Of a stretch of DNA of 64,000 nt, positions 43,101 to 54,500 are shown one piece after another; within the stretch, counting starts at the first letter, position 1; each line of letters begins with the position of its first letter. The DNA comes from Agelaius tricolor. Lineage: Eukaryota; Chordata; Aves; Passeriformes; Icteridae. The stretch spans positions 19,680,244 through 19,744,243 of the forward strand of contig JALJCS010000004.1 in assembly GCA_023055355.1 (NCBI GenBank), written 5' to 3'. Under the pieces are notes generated by a model. It saw only the letters and a list, made by a program, of their open reading frames with translations, did not search any database and was not told the DNA's origin. A program made the translations under genes and the position numbers.

Positions 43101-46100
43101 TGTCTTTCAATTTATTCTTTCCTGCTTGTTGGGGTAAGGATATGGGGGAATAAAGCAGGTTTTTTTCATGTCAGTGTTTCAAATTGCAAATCTCAAACAT
43201 AAGACTCACTAATAAGTTACATTAAAGTTCAGAGAAAATGGGTTTTCCCTCAGGGTTATGTCTTGACTTTTAATTATTTCTGATAGTGTAAATAACTGTT
43301 CAGTGCTATCTGGATTTTTGACCTCACAGTACAGTGCTGAGCAACATGACATTTAGCTTTGTATTTTCTGTACGGTCTGTCTTTTCCAATAATCTAACTT
43401 TGCAGTTAATAGCATGTAAGTCCTTAAGTATAAGAACTGTTTCAGTGTGTTTGTTCTTCAAAGCAGCTGGAAAAGTTGGGAGACTTAAAAGTAATGAAAC
43501 AATGCTTTGTTCCTGTTGAAACTGCAGAGTCAAAGGAAGAAGGAATTGCATCCTGTTCTTCTCTTCCATGTCATATCCAAGGGGTCAAACTAACTTCAAG
43601 CACTGACATATAAAAAGCACAGAGAAAGAGTTGACTCTGCTAGAGCTCAAGTAGCATATTTTAACATGTATTTTGAATATTCATACATCATATGATGTAT
43701 GTGCACATCTTAAATTAGAGATTCACAGAAATTCTTTTACAAGGGTTTGAAACAGGTGGGATTATAGATTCCAGAAAATTGCTATTCCAGATAATGTTGA
43801 ATATCTTGAAATAATGTTAAACTTAGCTCCCTGGGAGGAATTTATAAAATTTTCTTCTTTGTTTAGGTTTCTCTTGATGTATTCTACTGTCCTGTGCAGT
43901 CATTACAATTCTGCACTCACAACAACAGTGGTTGGTGCAATCAAGGTGAGTTATGGACCAGAAGAGGGAAATAGAAATGCTCAAATAGACAGGAAAGAGC
44001 ATTGGCTCAGCAGTGATCTTGATTCTGCTTTGAGATGGAAACTCAAAATGAGGGCTAATACTGAGACACTGCTTGTGCCAAGCAAGGTCACACCACAAAG
44101 TGACCCTATTCTCTTGCCTTCAAAGTCAGGTATGCTCCAGAAAACATTGTTAGTATTGATCTGTTTTTATTTCTTCTACAAGAGAAACTGGAACAATTTT
44201 AATTAAATGGTGTACATTTAGCCACATTTCATCAGGGAGTATCATGTGCCTCTGTTGTTTGTTAGGTTATTGTGTGTTAGTCAAGATGCCCTGATGCAAA
44301 TCCAGGTGAACTTTTACTTTGGGCTAAACTAGTTTCCTTAGCAGCTGATATGTAAGGCTTTTATAGATACAGAATAATGACTAAGCTGAAGTACAGAGTG
44401 TGCTTTATGGCTAAGTGCCTCAGCCTCTGTGTGAGAACCTGTGTTCTAGCTGAACGGACTATTTAATTTTGGTTCGTACAAATTCTGGTCAATTTAACCA
44501 ACACCAAAACATGCATATCATAAAAATTGAGCCTGGTGTCCTTAGAGTCTGTTTTCTTTAACTCAGTTTAACTTAAAGCTGTGCATCTTGCTTTGTATTG
44601 ATGAGTACAGCATGTCTAGGAACATCCCTGACTGCCCCTGCACTTTTAGGTAGGCCAGTTTGGAGAGAAACATAGAATTATAAAGCTGAAAGAGAAAAGA
44701 TAAAACTGATGCAGCTGTGGGCAAAAGATTTTCAGAATTCAACTTACCTTAACAGGAATAACAGTACTGAAAGTGCTCCCTTCCATGACTAAGGAAAACA
44801 ATAAATTCACCATAACAAAATCTGCAAAAGGAGGGCAGTACTTCTCTTTCTACATCCTTTTTCTTTTTTGAAAGCTGCAAGATTAATCTAGTAGTTTTCA
44901 TTCTGTGGCCCTGAAAACATTCTTTTAAATTTTCTATGTCTGCATCAAACCATTAAGTCAGGGCAAGACTATTTCTGTTTTCTTAGCTGTAATAGTCTTT
45001 GACACTCTTTGAACAGCCTTAAAGTTGAGAATCAGGTTATGATGCAACAGTCTCCATTAGAGACTTGTAGAGACAGATGTCATTATGCAGACTAGCTGCT
45101 AAAACAATTGAAAGCAACAAAGTGTTGGTAAAATGATCACACACTTCTACATTTTTCCTTGTGTCTTTAGGGGTCTATTTTTCCAAAACTTGAAGCAGGT
45201 GGGTGAGAGGTAGAATTTTTAACTTTAAGCTGTGCCTGTCTTGAACCTGTACCAAGTGATTTCAGAGCACATGTAGTTGGAAAAGTAAGCAAATAACCCT
45301 CTTAAGGTAATAATGAAGAACTTTTACTGTGGCTTTAAGGCATCCTTTTTATGCTGGAGAACCCAAAACCCACTTTTAAGAAATGAGATTTGAATTCCAA
45401 AGATAATAAAGAAATAAATATCAAAAGGTGACCTTAGGTCCATTTTACCTAAATTTAAATAGCCTTTTTTTTCCCCTAGAAAGTTACTGTGCATTGTATA
45501 CATTTAGAAAACATACTGATTTTATTATTCTTTTCATTGCTACATTATCCATAAGGCTGACATCCATGAAATTAGTTTAAGGGCTGATTTTAAAGTGGTC
45601 AGCAACACAGTATAACTATTTCCTTAGAAAAGTGAATTAGTTGATATTGTTTGTATTCATGGAGATGAAATCTGACTTAAATAAATGCATTATTTTTGTT
45701 TCCTTTCAGAATATATCCATTGCTTACATCGGAATGTTGATTGGTGGAGATTACATATTCTCCATGTTAAACTTTGTAGGGCTAAATATTTGGTAAGTGA
45801 AATTTGAATAGCGTTTATTTATTAAAGCTGAAAATTTCTCAGTGAGTTCTAGTTTTATATTTTGTTTGATTGGACTCATTTGGTGATGCAGTTTTGAAAC
45901 TACTGGCCTGACAAAGCACTGCTTCAGCATGTCATTACAGTTAGTTATGTCTTTTCATGTCTGTTTTCAGACATTAAATATTGCTGTGGTAAGGCCTAAT
46001 TGTGGAAATATGCCTGCAGTTTTACTGTGTGGAATTATTTATTTTTTATGAGCAGCAGTTCTGAGCTGTGAGTCTTCCAAGTAAAAGTCAGGTGGGAAGT

Positions 46101-46487
46101 GAGAACACTGACTGAATGACTTGGGCCCATTGAATATAAGCTCTAACTTGTGAGTGGTTACTTTCTGGGCTTAGATGATGCCCGGTGTGTGTGAATCTGT
46201 GTGAGCAACTGGTAATTGATCCTTATCTGCTTGGGGCTGCTTTCTCAGATGGGTTACATAGCTCTTAGGTGCTCCTAGTTTATGATAGCTGGTGTTCTTT
46301 AGCTCTTCAGAAGTTATGTACCTATGAAATGACATCTGTAACATCAGACATCTTTGACACCACTGTTCATTCTCTTTTGTTTAGCATGGCAGGAGGACTG
46401 AGATACTCATTTTTAACATTAAGAGGAAACAGCAAGCCTGCACAACCTGGGGATGAAGAGAATGCACTTACAGTGTCAAAGACTTAG
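25037..46487 (+). CDS. SLC35D2: SLC35D2 nucleotide-sugar transporter (complete, 12 exons)
   Basis: SLC35D2 (HFRC1) is a Golgi multipass antiporter carrying UDP-GlcNAc, and reportedly UDP-glucose and GDP-mannose, into the lumen for glycan synthesis. Twelve exons join in frame to 1002 nt (333 residues and a stop): 25037-25179, 27931-27964, 29554-29640, 32499-32566, 35363-35434, 37395-37463, 38530-38632, 40605-40697, 43066-43133, 43867-43945, 45710-45792 and 46385-46487. All have GT/AG borders. Hallmarks are [20 protein letters not shown] (first membrane segment), [80 protein letters not shown] and [15 protein letters not shown]. The cytosolic tail is hydrophilic. It matches SLC35D2 rather than SLC35D1, which has a longer N-terminus and a different exon 3 (VKFPDLD). 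About ten membrane helices are expected. The ATG has G at -3. Confidence 0.96.
25845..25908 (+). mobile_element. CR1 3' tail, strongly 5'-truncated
   Basis: TTGTTGGACTTCAATCATCC, TTGTGGGTCCCTTCTGACTC and the terminal ATTCTATGATTCTAT octamer repeats mark the extreme 3' end of a CR1 element. Confidence 0.8.
26640..27425 (+). mobile_element. CR1 LINE, 3' part with decayed ORF2 C-terminus
   Basis: The left part translates with stops and frameshifts to the C-terminal end of CR1 ORF2 ([13 protein letters not shown], then [11 protein letters not shown]). From about 26950 come the CR1 blocks [12 protein letters not shown], the GAAGAAATTCTTTACTGTGA block, CTAGATGATCTTTAAGGTCC and the terminal CCTTTCTGTGACTC. 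It is 5'-truncated and inactive, and is the longest CR1 copy in the window. Confidence 0.9.
27931..27964 (+). CDS. SLC35D2: SLC35D2 coding exon 2 (34-nt microexon)
   Basis: Completes Ser48 and encodes [11 protein letters not shown], near-identical to human. Acceptor CTTTTCAG, donor CAG|GTATGT. Too short for frame-based gene finding. Confidence 0.94.
27965..29553 (+). other. SLC35D2: SLC35D2 intron 2
   Basis: AT-rich, no recognised repeat family. A small U-rich/A-rich hairpin (8-bp arms, CTTTTTTC/GAAAAAAG) is at 28819-28840. Confidence 0.8.
29554..29640 (+). CDS. SLC35D2: SLC35D2 coding exon 3
   Basis: 29 codons in phase 0: [19 protein letters not shown] then [10 protein letters not shown], matching human closely. 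Donor AAG|GTAAGG. Confidence 0.96.
29641..32498 (+). other. SLC35D2: SLC35D2 intron 3
   Basis: 2.86 kb of AT-rich sequence. The only structure seen is a short diverged tandem TTTACTCATA unit near 31925-31985. No repeat family or exon is recognised. Confidence 0.75.
32499..32566 (+). CDS. SLC35D2: SLC35D2 coding exon 4
   Basis: Encodes [20 protein letters not shown] and KL, ending mid-codon at AG|GTACAG. Acceptor ATCACAG. Confidence 0.95.
32679..32702. repeat. (GTCT)n microsatellite
   Basis: About six GTCT units with one GCCT interruption. Confidence 0.9.
33370..33728 (-). mobile_element. CR1 LINE 3' fragment, antisense
   Basis: Begins with the antisense CR1 terminus ACAGAATCATAGAATCATC and continues AAGGTTGGAAAAGACCT, CTGGGCAACCCATTCTAATG and GAGTTGTAGAGAGTGATGAG in antisense consensus order. 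Confidence 0.9.
33750..34144 (-). mobile_element. Solo ERV LTR (passerine-type), antisense
   Basis: Starts TGTGGTGGTG and ends CCGTGATACA. Internal blocks GGTCTCAGGATGAGGGAAGA, GATTGGCCATTAATTA, ATGAGACCAATC and GAGGCCTCTCAGCTTCTCAG match a common passerine LTR that I recall. On the minus strand CCAATC, a TA-rich box and AATAAATC (complement near 33825) follow in promoter-to-poly(A) order. It sits about 20 bp from the CR1 fragment. Confidence 0.75.
35363..35434 (+). CDS. SLC35D2: SLC35D2 coding exon 5
   Basis: Completes Ser111 and encodes [19 protein letters not shown] then IIIL. Donor GG|GTGATC is weaker than the others, but frame and homology fix it. Confidence 0.94.
35435..37394 (+). other. 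SLC35D2: SLC35D2 intron 5
   Basis: AT-rich, with a T run near 35475-35491. The part 36240-36910 is open in several frames and differs slightly in composition, but it matches nothing I recognise. Confidence 0.7.
37395..37463 (+). CDS. SLC35D2: SLC35D2 coding exon 6
   Basis: Encodes [20 protein letters not shown] then AA within a membrane segment. Acceptor CCTGCAG, donor GG|GTAAGG. Confidence 0.95.
37464..38529 (+). other. SLC35D2: SLC35D2 intron 6
   Basis: AT-rich; holds the C15T15 homopolymer junction at 37872-37901. No repeat family is recognised. Confidence 0.8.
37872..37901. repeat. C15-T15 homopolymer junction
   Basis: Fifteen C followed directly by fifteen T; the minus strand is A15G15. 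Confidence 0.9.
38530..38632 (+). CDS. SLC35D2: SLC35D2 coding exon 7
   Basis: Encodes [19 protein letters not shown] then [15 protein letters not shown]. Acceptor TTTCCCAG, donor AAG|GTAACT, phase 0 at the end. Confidence 0.96.
38633..40604 (+). other. SLC35D2: SLC35D2 intron 7
   Basis: Contains the antisense ERVL-type LTR at 38673-39358. The rest is AT-rich with no recognised element. Confidence 0.8.
38673..39358 (-). mobile_element. Solo ERV LTR (ERVL-type), antisense
   Basis: Read on the minus strand it begins TGTCCTAGGGTGAC, has ATGCTGAATTTTATCCCCAT, then AACAAGTTTTGTGCC, TTTAAAACTAGATCCAAGAG and a GTTGTCTGCAGCACGG block, and ends CTAAACCAAGACA. This is a very common avian ERVL LTR that I recall. 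AATAAATA (complement near 38792) is its poly(A) signal. It is solo, with no viral genes. It lies 40 bp after the exon 7 donor. Confidence 0.8.
40605..40697 (+). CDS. SLC35D2: SLC35D2 coding exon 8
   Basis: 31 codons in phase 0: [18 protein letters not shown] then [13 protein letters not shown]. Acceptor TTTTCACAG, donor CAG|GTAAGT. Confidence 0.96.
40698..43065 (+). other. SLC35D2: SLC35D2 intron 8
   Basis: 2.4 kb AT-rich, with a CT dinucleotide run (43042-43056) in the polypyrimidine tract of the acceptor. No repeat family or exon is recognised. Confidence 0.8.
43066..43133 (+). CDS. SLC35D2: SLC35D2 coding exon 9
   Basis: Encodes [20 protein letters not shown] then LL, a membrane segment that aligns with human ATEFNQWKNVVFILQFLLSC. 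Donor GG|GTAAGG. Confidence 0.94.
43867..43945 (+). CDS. SLC35D2: SLC35D2 coding exon 10
   Basis: Encodes [20 protein letters not shown] then VVGAIK, the most conserved segment of the family. Donor AAG|GTGAGT. Intron 9 (43134-43866) shows no recognised repeat. Confidence 0.96.
43946..45709 (+). other. SLC35D2: SLC35D2 intron 10
   Basis: 1.76 kb AT-rich; no exon or recognised repeat family. Confidence 0.8.
45710..45792 (+). CDS. SLC35D2: SLC35D2 coding exon 11
   Basis: Encodes [20 protein letters not shown] then NFVGLNI. Acceptor CTTTCAG, donor TG|GTAAGT. Intron 11 (45793-46384) shows no recognised repeat. Confidence 0.96.
46385..46487 (+). CDS. SLC35D2: SLC35D2 coding exon 12 (terminal)
   Basis: Encodes [17 protein letters not shown], then a hydrophilic tail ending ENALTVSKT and a TAG stop. 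The tail differs from human (ICLDLKS), as expected for this variable end. Confidence 0.95.
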
Positions 46488-48523
46488 ACAAAATGCCTGC
46501 CTTGAAAGAGACTGAAGATACAAGTTTGTTTAGCATTGCCAAGACCTTAAATAAGTGTATGCTGGAACATATTTGGAACAACAACAAAAAAATCTACCTC
46601 AGTTGTCACAGATGCACACAATTCACTGGCTCAGAAATATTCTTGCTCACCACTTTTTTTTACATGCAAGCTAGTTTGATTTTAGCTTTTTCTTCTTAAT
46701 CTGAAAGCCATTTTGTAGGGAGGAATCCTATGAGCCAATCTTAAGTTGTAGATTTCTGCACTTACCATACTGTACTTGGTGCTATTTCAACAAGATCTTT
46801 GAGCTTTGTTTCAGTGACTGCCTGTAGTCTCTTGAGGCAAAATTCCCTGTAAAGATCATGAGGCTTGATTCACCATTGCCTTATGCCATATGCAAACCTA
46901 GATATCACTGGGGAGATGAAAGATCCTAGTGTTTCAGATTGATTTCACGCATGCATGTGCTCTTGGGTAAGTGATATAGAAAGTATGGAGCAAAGAGGGT
47001 ATTTGCCCCCAGATTGTTCCCTGTGTGTCAACTAAAAAATTCAGGCTATGTCCATGTATGTACATTGTGTAAGCATTCTCTCTCTGTGTTTTTCTCATCC
47101 TCAATCACACTATGGTGTTCTGCAGAAATTGTCACTGTTGTTATAAATGAACCCTCATAACTTTGCAGCAGATCAAGGAGAGTAGGGAAATGACAGGGGA
47201 TATTTTAATATTTGAAGATTTTTTGTGTGTGTGTGTCTGTGAGCCAGTACTGACAAATCTATTTTTGTTAAGGTACATTTTTCTTTCTATATCACATTCC
47301 TCTCCTCTCACCTTTTATCTGCCACCACCTTGCTGCAGAGAAGTGTGCTACTATGTACAAACATAGTAGGAAAGAGAAATATAGATATGTGGAAGACTGA
47401 CTTGTGTTTAAACAAGGAGAAATGCTAGTGTCCTGTTGTGTCTTATATATACAGTAAAAGCTTATCTGGTACTCATTTATGCTTTCAGTTCTAAGCAAGA
47501 AATCATAATGAGCCTGGGGATAACTACAGTAGGCTCAGCTGGTACAGGGGTTAAGAGGCCCAGACTGACTGTCTTAGTGATCATCTGGGACAATAAGACC
47601 TGTATCTATATTTCAATAACACCTGTATCTGTATTTCCTTCTTTGAAAATATTTGACAATGCTTACCTGTTTCTCTGAGGAGAAACTGTTAACCTTTGAA
47701 AATGTGATAGGCACACTGAAGTGCTGGAAGACAGCAGAGAAATTAATCTTGTTGAAGTTCTCAATTCCCTGTGAGCATGAGCCAAAATTTTTGAAAATAA
47801 TCAAATCAAAAGAAGATTTGGAAAGACTTTGACATGGAACCAGGGTGGTCTAATGACTTGTTTGATCACTTCAATTAAAATACAGCTAATCTGAAAATAC
47901 AGAAAATCAGAAAACGTTACTCTGTGTGTAGCACATCAATGACCAGTCTGAATTAGATCTAAGAAACATATGGGTAACACCAGAAGATTCAGGGAGTGAC
48001 TGCCTGCATGGATTTGAATGGCAAGAGGAGCAGTGACTGCAGATACTAGAAGTGGCATTTAAAGATATGGTCAAAGTGAAAAGAGAAATCTGAGCTATCA
48101 ATTTTCTCACAGCTGGCGAAGAATGTGACTTTTATTTTCTATCTGTTGAAGACCTGTGGAGGGAAAGCATTGCTGGAAATATTTTTCCGTCATCATCTGT
48201 TTTTAAAAATTTCCTATATGCTTAAAAACCTTCAATATTTTTGAGTGTATTCTTTTATAAGGCTCCTCTTTCTTCAGAACATCTCTACCTCCACAATTTC
48301 AATTACTGAACCTTAACTCTCTTCCATGAGACAAGGTATTGGAAAGTTTTCATTTCTTGTGAAATTAGTATGAGTGCCATTTGATTGCAATACTGAAGAA
48401 CACACAAAGGCATCTGCTAAATAAGATGTAGTTCCCACAAAGGAACACTTAGCATTCGCATATAATTAATTAATATTTTGCTCTACCTTTTATAAATAAA
48501 ATGATACAGATTACAGTTTTCAC
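46488..48523 (+). other. SLC35D2: SLC35D2 3' UTR (inferred)
   Basis: AT-rich, about 2 kb, no gene. A GT run lies near 47224-47240. It ends at a well-formed poly(A) site. Confidence 0.6.
48495..48500 (+). terminator. SLC35D2: Likely SLC35D2 poly(A) signal
   Basis: AATAAA is followed after about 23 bp by a CA cleavage candidate and a strong GT-rich element (GGTGTTTTGTTTGGGTT). Confidence 0.65.
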
Positions 48524-51500
48524 AGGTGTTTTGTTTGGGTTACTTTTTTTTTTTTTTGTGGATGGACATATTCAATTGTACTAAGCACATGAACAACACT
48601 ACTATTTGCTTTTTATATGATTAACTCCTCTAGTGTACTTCAAGTAGTTTCTTTAGGTCATTCTGTACCATAGTGAAGTGATTTTAATTTCTTGTTCATA
48701 GAATGTTTTTGAAATGCTTCAGACTTAGATTTTTCACCTGAAGTACAGACCTGATAGTTATAGTCTTTATGACAGTGTTACTCAGAATAATTTAAAAAAT
48801 AAATCTAGGAATAACAAGAAATAGGTACTATCTAGAAGTACTTGCAATTGCTTGTATACTTTCACAAAGAAATTCAGCTTCAGTCACTTTCTTTTTTCCT
48901 CTGTGTCTGAGATACTGTTGATTTCAGTAAATTTGCTGATTAAAATTCTGGCAATATGGGCTCAACCAGAGACAACTATCATGTTAGAATTTAGGAAATT
49001 GTATGGGTTTTTCACCCAGATCATCAATAATTGTGTCTTTCAGTTACTAAGATAGAAACTTAAAACTGATTTTTTAGGTTACAGCTGCTTACTTTTCTAC
49101 AGATTTCATATTAATGGACTTAAGGTTTTAAATATGACATTCATACCATTATAGGTGCCAGGGTATATTTACAAGGAAACATACAAAGAAAAATCATTAC
49201 TGGACCAAAAAAATGTTGTCCTGTGCATTAATCTGTTCATGCTCTAAATTTTGTGGGGCTTTTTTAGCGGTGAAGAAATGTGATCACCCAAGTGACTTTC
49301 TACCTATTCACTGTGTAAATTTTTTGCAGTGATTCCTGTGGAAGTCAGAGAGGAAAAAAGGACCTTACCTCAAGAAAAAAACACTTAGACCGAACAATTC
49401 TTCACATACTTAAGAATTTATTAATTTTCTTCTCATTATCTTGCGCTAATTTACTTATATTGGGCCCATGACTTGTAGACCTATCTGAGACTCATTACCA
49501 ACCACAGGAAAAGAAAATGGAAACATGGAAGTCCAGAACAGAAGACTGACAGCTGTGGAAGATTGTGTTTTGATTCCATCATTAAATAGAAGGAATTTTT
49601 TTAAATTTTGGGGGCATTAATTTAAAAGAGGTACTCAGCATTATTTTTTACAAGTAGAAAATAGTGATACCTCTTCAAATTTAAAGTATTCCTTGAACAG
49701 TGAGTAATTTTTTGGGTTATTCGTGATTGATTGTAAATACTTTTGTAAATGTAATATTCAAACCTTTTTTATTTGTTTGGTCTGGCTTACTTATGAGGTG
49801 AGCCCTGAGAGGAAAATTAAGACTGCTTTAGTGTGAGGAAACTGGGTTGTTTTTAAGCTAAGACAGTAATGATTTTTCATCTTGTTACAGATAAGCTAGT
49901 ATTACCTTCCTTGTGATTCAGACATTGTCTTGTAAAGCATCTGCACAATTGTGTGTTTCTATCTGAAGGTGTCAGTAATGTAACATGATAAATCTTTTTT
50001 TCTGGTTCTAGTGTGAATTTGTCCTGGAAATGTCTGGACCGCAATTTAACTCTTCACTGTAAGAAGTAGTGTTGATCTCTGTTTGGGGTATTCTTTTTTA
50101 AGGGTTTGGTTTAGATACATCTCTGGTCTCTATGAATGGTAAACAATGACAATACAATTAATTTTTTGGGTTTATGTAGTTTCCAGAAAAGAATTGAAAC
50201 CTTTCTCCTGAGGCCAACCTTAGAAATCATTGTTTACTTTGGATTTTCTCAATAGTTTACAAATGTGGGTGTAATGTAGTGATGTTATGCTAATCTAAAT
50301 CCTGGACATTTCCTGGAAAATGAAATCATGTGACTTAACTCGTCCTCTAAATTCTCTTCCAAGGCTCAGAGACTAACAATGGGCTGGAAGGAGGCATTTT
50401 CCATGCAGAGAATGTCTGATTCATACAAGCTCACTACCTTCTCTCACCATGGAAGTGTTCCAGCATCAGCTACTCAGTCTTGCTGGGGCTCTGATCTGTT
50501 TCTGTACTCTGATAAAATGCATCAGATTCATGTGAGACCTTTTTCCATATGTCTGAAGTTCTTTGCCTTAGATTTTCTTTCAGTCAATGGGAGAATGGGC
50601 AGGTAAAGGAAATTGCTTCACTTTCCGCTTGTAATTGGGTGGTGGATTGTTACATCACTAATCAGGAATGGTTTTCCTTGTATTTCGTTACCTTGTTCCT
50701 TCAGGATGAAACACAGTTTCTGATATGTATGGTTTGCTTTGGGTTTATGAACTTGAAGGTTTTGTGTACTTGGGGAGAATAGAAAACTGGTCAGACTGGT
50801 AACAGCTCACACCCTGGTGCATAGATGTGAATTCTTTCCCTGTTGCTACTTCTGCTGTTTTCTCTCTGCTGCAAATGCTTTTATTTTAGTGGCATTGCCC
50901 AGATCCTCAGTTTTCTGGTATGTGAAGATGCTAGTTTATGTCTAGCATATGTGCTCCAGTTTTCAAAGCAACTTTTCTTGTTCCTGCTGATGTTGTTCCA
51001 GTGTATTCTTTTCCAAATTGCTGACCTATCCTTAATGATACCATTAATGAACTAAATTTACTTTAGTCTAAAATCTTCCAAAGCTGCATGTTGGCAGTGT
51101 TTTCTAAGATAGTATGCTTTCTTGTAGAATAACACAGAGTTTAACAAGCATCTGCTTCTTCCTATTGATTATTCATGTGTTTCTTAAGCTCGTTAGACGA
51201 TCAGTATAAAGCAGGGATGAACAGCTCCTGAGTTCCTTGGCTGCCAATGTTGCTGATGGCAGCTTGTTGTTAAAAAATTACCTGAACAGTAGACTTGTGT
51301 TTGATTCCTTTTTCCTGCATTAGAATTGATGGGACAAAATATACAAAATTATTAAATATATAAAATACATCAATTAAATATATAATTAACTATTAAATAT
51401 ATGTTTAACTACCACATCTTCTAGTGGATTAATAAAATAAATCCATTCCTGTAGAAGACCTGCCTGAATACCACACACTTCTATGGCAGACTTCTAGGTC

Positions 51501-54500
51501 TCATTTTGACTTAAGAGAGGCAAAGACCTCCCTTCTGTGTATGAGATGAGGAACAGCATGTGGAATTTGCTGTGTAGAATCTTTCTTTTCACTTAGGGTT
51601 GGAAGACTTGTTTCTTTCAATGAACCTTTATGCTGTGTTTCTATAAACAAAGTCTTCTGGCCCCAGTAAAATTCATAAGACTCAGATAATTTGTGTTGTC
51701 ATGTGGCACCTGAGATTCTGATAATCATGAAAATTAAAATTGGCATGTGGAAGTTTGTTTCTCAACAGACTCTTCACTTTTCATCTACAGGTCTGTTAGG
51801 AAACTTAATACCCACCGCTTCTTTACTGGGATCTCATTTCCCTGTGAAATCAGAGAGTAATTGTTCTTCTGTTGGCAACACCTAACCATTCAAAACCACT
51901 TTGCTTTCTGTGTCTCTGTCAACACAAAAGTCCTTAATCCACATTTTTTTATATTGACTAGTTTTTCATTTGCTCTAAAACTTACCAGGTTTACCTTGGA
52001 ACTGCTTTGGTTATTTCTTCTCTATGTTTATAGTTCCTCTTTTTATTTATATGCATAGTGTTTAAAGTTCAGGGTACTTTACAAATGCCAGGATTTGTTT
52101 ATTTTCATACTAAGACTAAATCCAAAAGTAAACTGAGTAGTACAGCTCTGAAGGAAGAGCATTTTATAGGTGGTGGCAAGTTCGATGTGATCTTTCCTTA
52201 CAGACAGAAATCTTATGTGAGAAATTGTTGTATCAGTTTCAGGTGGTCTTTATCTCCTACCATTCTGCCACCAGCATATAAATTCAAAGCTTGCAAAACA
52301 GAACTTGTGAAAATACATACATGGAAGAAAATTCTGCCAGCTCTTCAACAATTGACTTGTTGCTTATGGACATAACTGAAAATGAGAGTAATAGCTACCT
52401 CCTGTACCACATGGACTACCTTGGGGAGAGATTTGCTTTAATGACAGAAAGTGCTGAATAAACTAAGAGTTGCATTGGTCACAAGGAAAAAATACTAGAA
52501 GACTGGTTCTATTCTTCAGTTGAGACATTTAGGTTGTATCATTCAGGAAATGCAGATGATGAGGATTGAACAATTCACAAATTCAGAGATCCAAATGTAA
52601 TCTGTATCATTTTTGCTTTCTCCAGTGGTCACAGGAGCAAGAGATGGGATTGGAAAAGCATATTCCTTTGGGTAAAATAGATTACCTACCTTTCATTTTA
52701 CCTTAACAAAATTACAATTGCTATCCCCCCATCAGTGTCTTCAAATTAGTAAAATTATTCTAGAATTCAAAGCTACTGTGACAAACATGGTCCTAATCTT
52801 TCTTTCATGTATAACCAGAATAGCTTTAATCAGATTCTGAAAGGAAACCAGTGGTGCATTTCAGAGGAAGGTCATTTGCGCCTCAGTGGTCTCATCAAAC
52901 CAGGGAACTAAAATGAGTGATTCAAAAGAGGGCCTATTGTCTGTCCAGAAAAGGAGGTCTCCTAAATTGTCCCTTTTCTCCCAGTTTCACAACTAATCTG
53001 CAATGAGCTGGTCCAGTCTTAACACACAAAATGCAATTTTGTAGCCTTTACACTTGCAAACACATATTGAAAGTTTTATCTGAAATATCCAATAAGGGAG
53101 AAACTTGTATAAATTAATATAAACTACAAGTTATGGAAAGTATAAGTAATCCTAATGGTTTAATTCAGAATCAGGAGCTCTAGGAGGCTGCAGGAGGAAG
53201 AAGGTCTTTGTGCTGTCCCTGTAGCTGCTGCTGTGCAGAGTCACTGCAGCAGTACCTTCCATTAACCCATGGTGGCCAGCACTGAGGGCAGGCTGGCCTT
53301 GTATTGTGTTGTACCAGCCCTGCTATTATTGATTGTGACTGAGCAGTACATTTTCTCCTTGGTGTCTTCTTTCTAAAGTGTCTCCCTTTCTAGAAGCTAA
53401 ACAGCAATGAATCAAGAGTTGCTGTCTTCAGGGCTGAGGTGACTGGGTGGCAAAGAACATCCTGTAACATGCAAGAGCTTAGATGTGATGCCTTCTGCTC
53501 ATAGATTATAAAATGTATTTCACAGGAAAAGAAAAAATTTGAATTGATTTAGAAGATTTCTGTGCTAGTCTTTTCATTATGCATTGTTTAAACACCTAGA
53601 TACCTTATGACTGCCATTGCTGGGAATGGCAGTACAATAACTACTTTTGAAAGAGCATTGAATGTAGAACACTCAAAGACAAATACCAGATATTAGAGAC
53701 AAATAGCAGGTATTAGAGTTTAACATTTGGCATAGTTGTGAAAAAACCCATATGAAAGAAGAGAAAATGCTATTTCCTGTCTACTCAATAAGTTGCAGTA
53801 TTAATTAGTAAATGGGATGGGTCTGATGAATACATAGGTCAAGGGGAATGGGATGGGATCAATACAGGGAGAGCAGGTATCAAAAATGCCTAAACATTTT
53901 TATCATGTCTCTGGGTGAAGTCCTCTGTTTATGCAGCTGAACTAATTTTCTGTGTGATATTTTATCTATGTGAAGGCTGCAAGAACCTGTGAATGTCTAG
54001 ATTGGAGCTTGTCACTGTTCTGCTTTGTTTGGGCTGTATGGGTTATGCAAGAATAAATCCCATTAAATGGCCAGCTATAACATGTGAATGGCTGCATTAT
54101 GCCATAAGAAAAAGTAAACTCACCGCTGTCCTTTTTTTAAACTTGGCTAGAGCTGGATAGATTCTGTGGAACATTTGTTCATTATTTTTGGCATTTGTGG
54201 GATGACTGAAAGTCATCTTTCTCCATGCGGAGATGTACCATCCTCTCCAGGTGGTCCCTTTGATTGAAGCTGTGCTCAGCTACTGCTCTGTGGGATAGAT
54301 CCCAAGCCCACACCACATGAACTCATAGTTTGGCACATCATCTTGCTGGCTGAAGTAGAAGCACACACTTGTGTGTGGCTTGTAGATAAATAAATCTGAT
54401 CCTGCTGTTTTAATATTTGTGTGTCTTCAGAGGCTCTGGCTCAGCGCTGCTGCCTTGCTGCTCTGGTGTCAGGATACAAAATTCTCTGATATTATTCTGG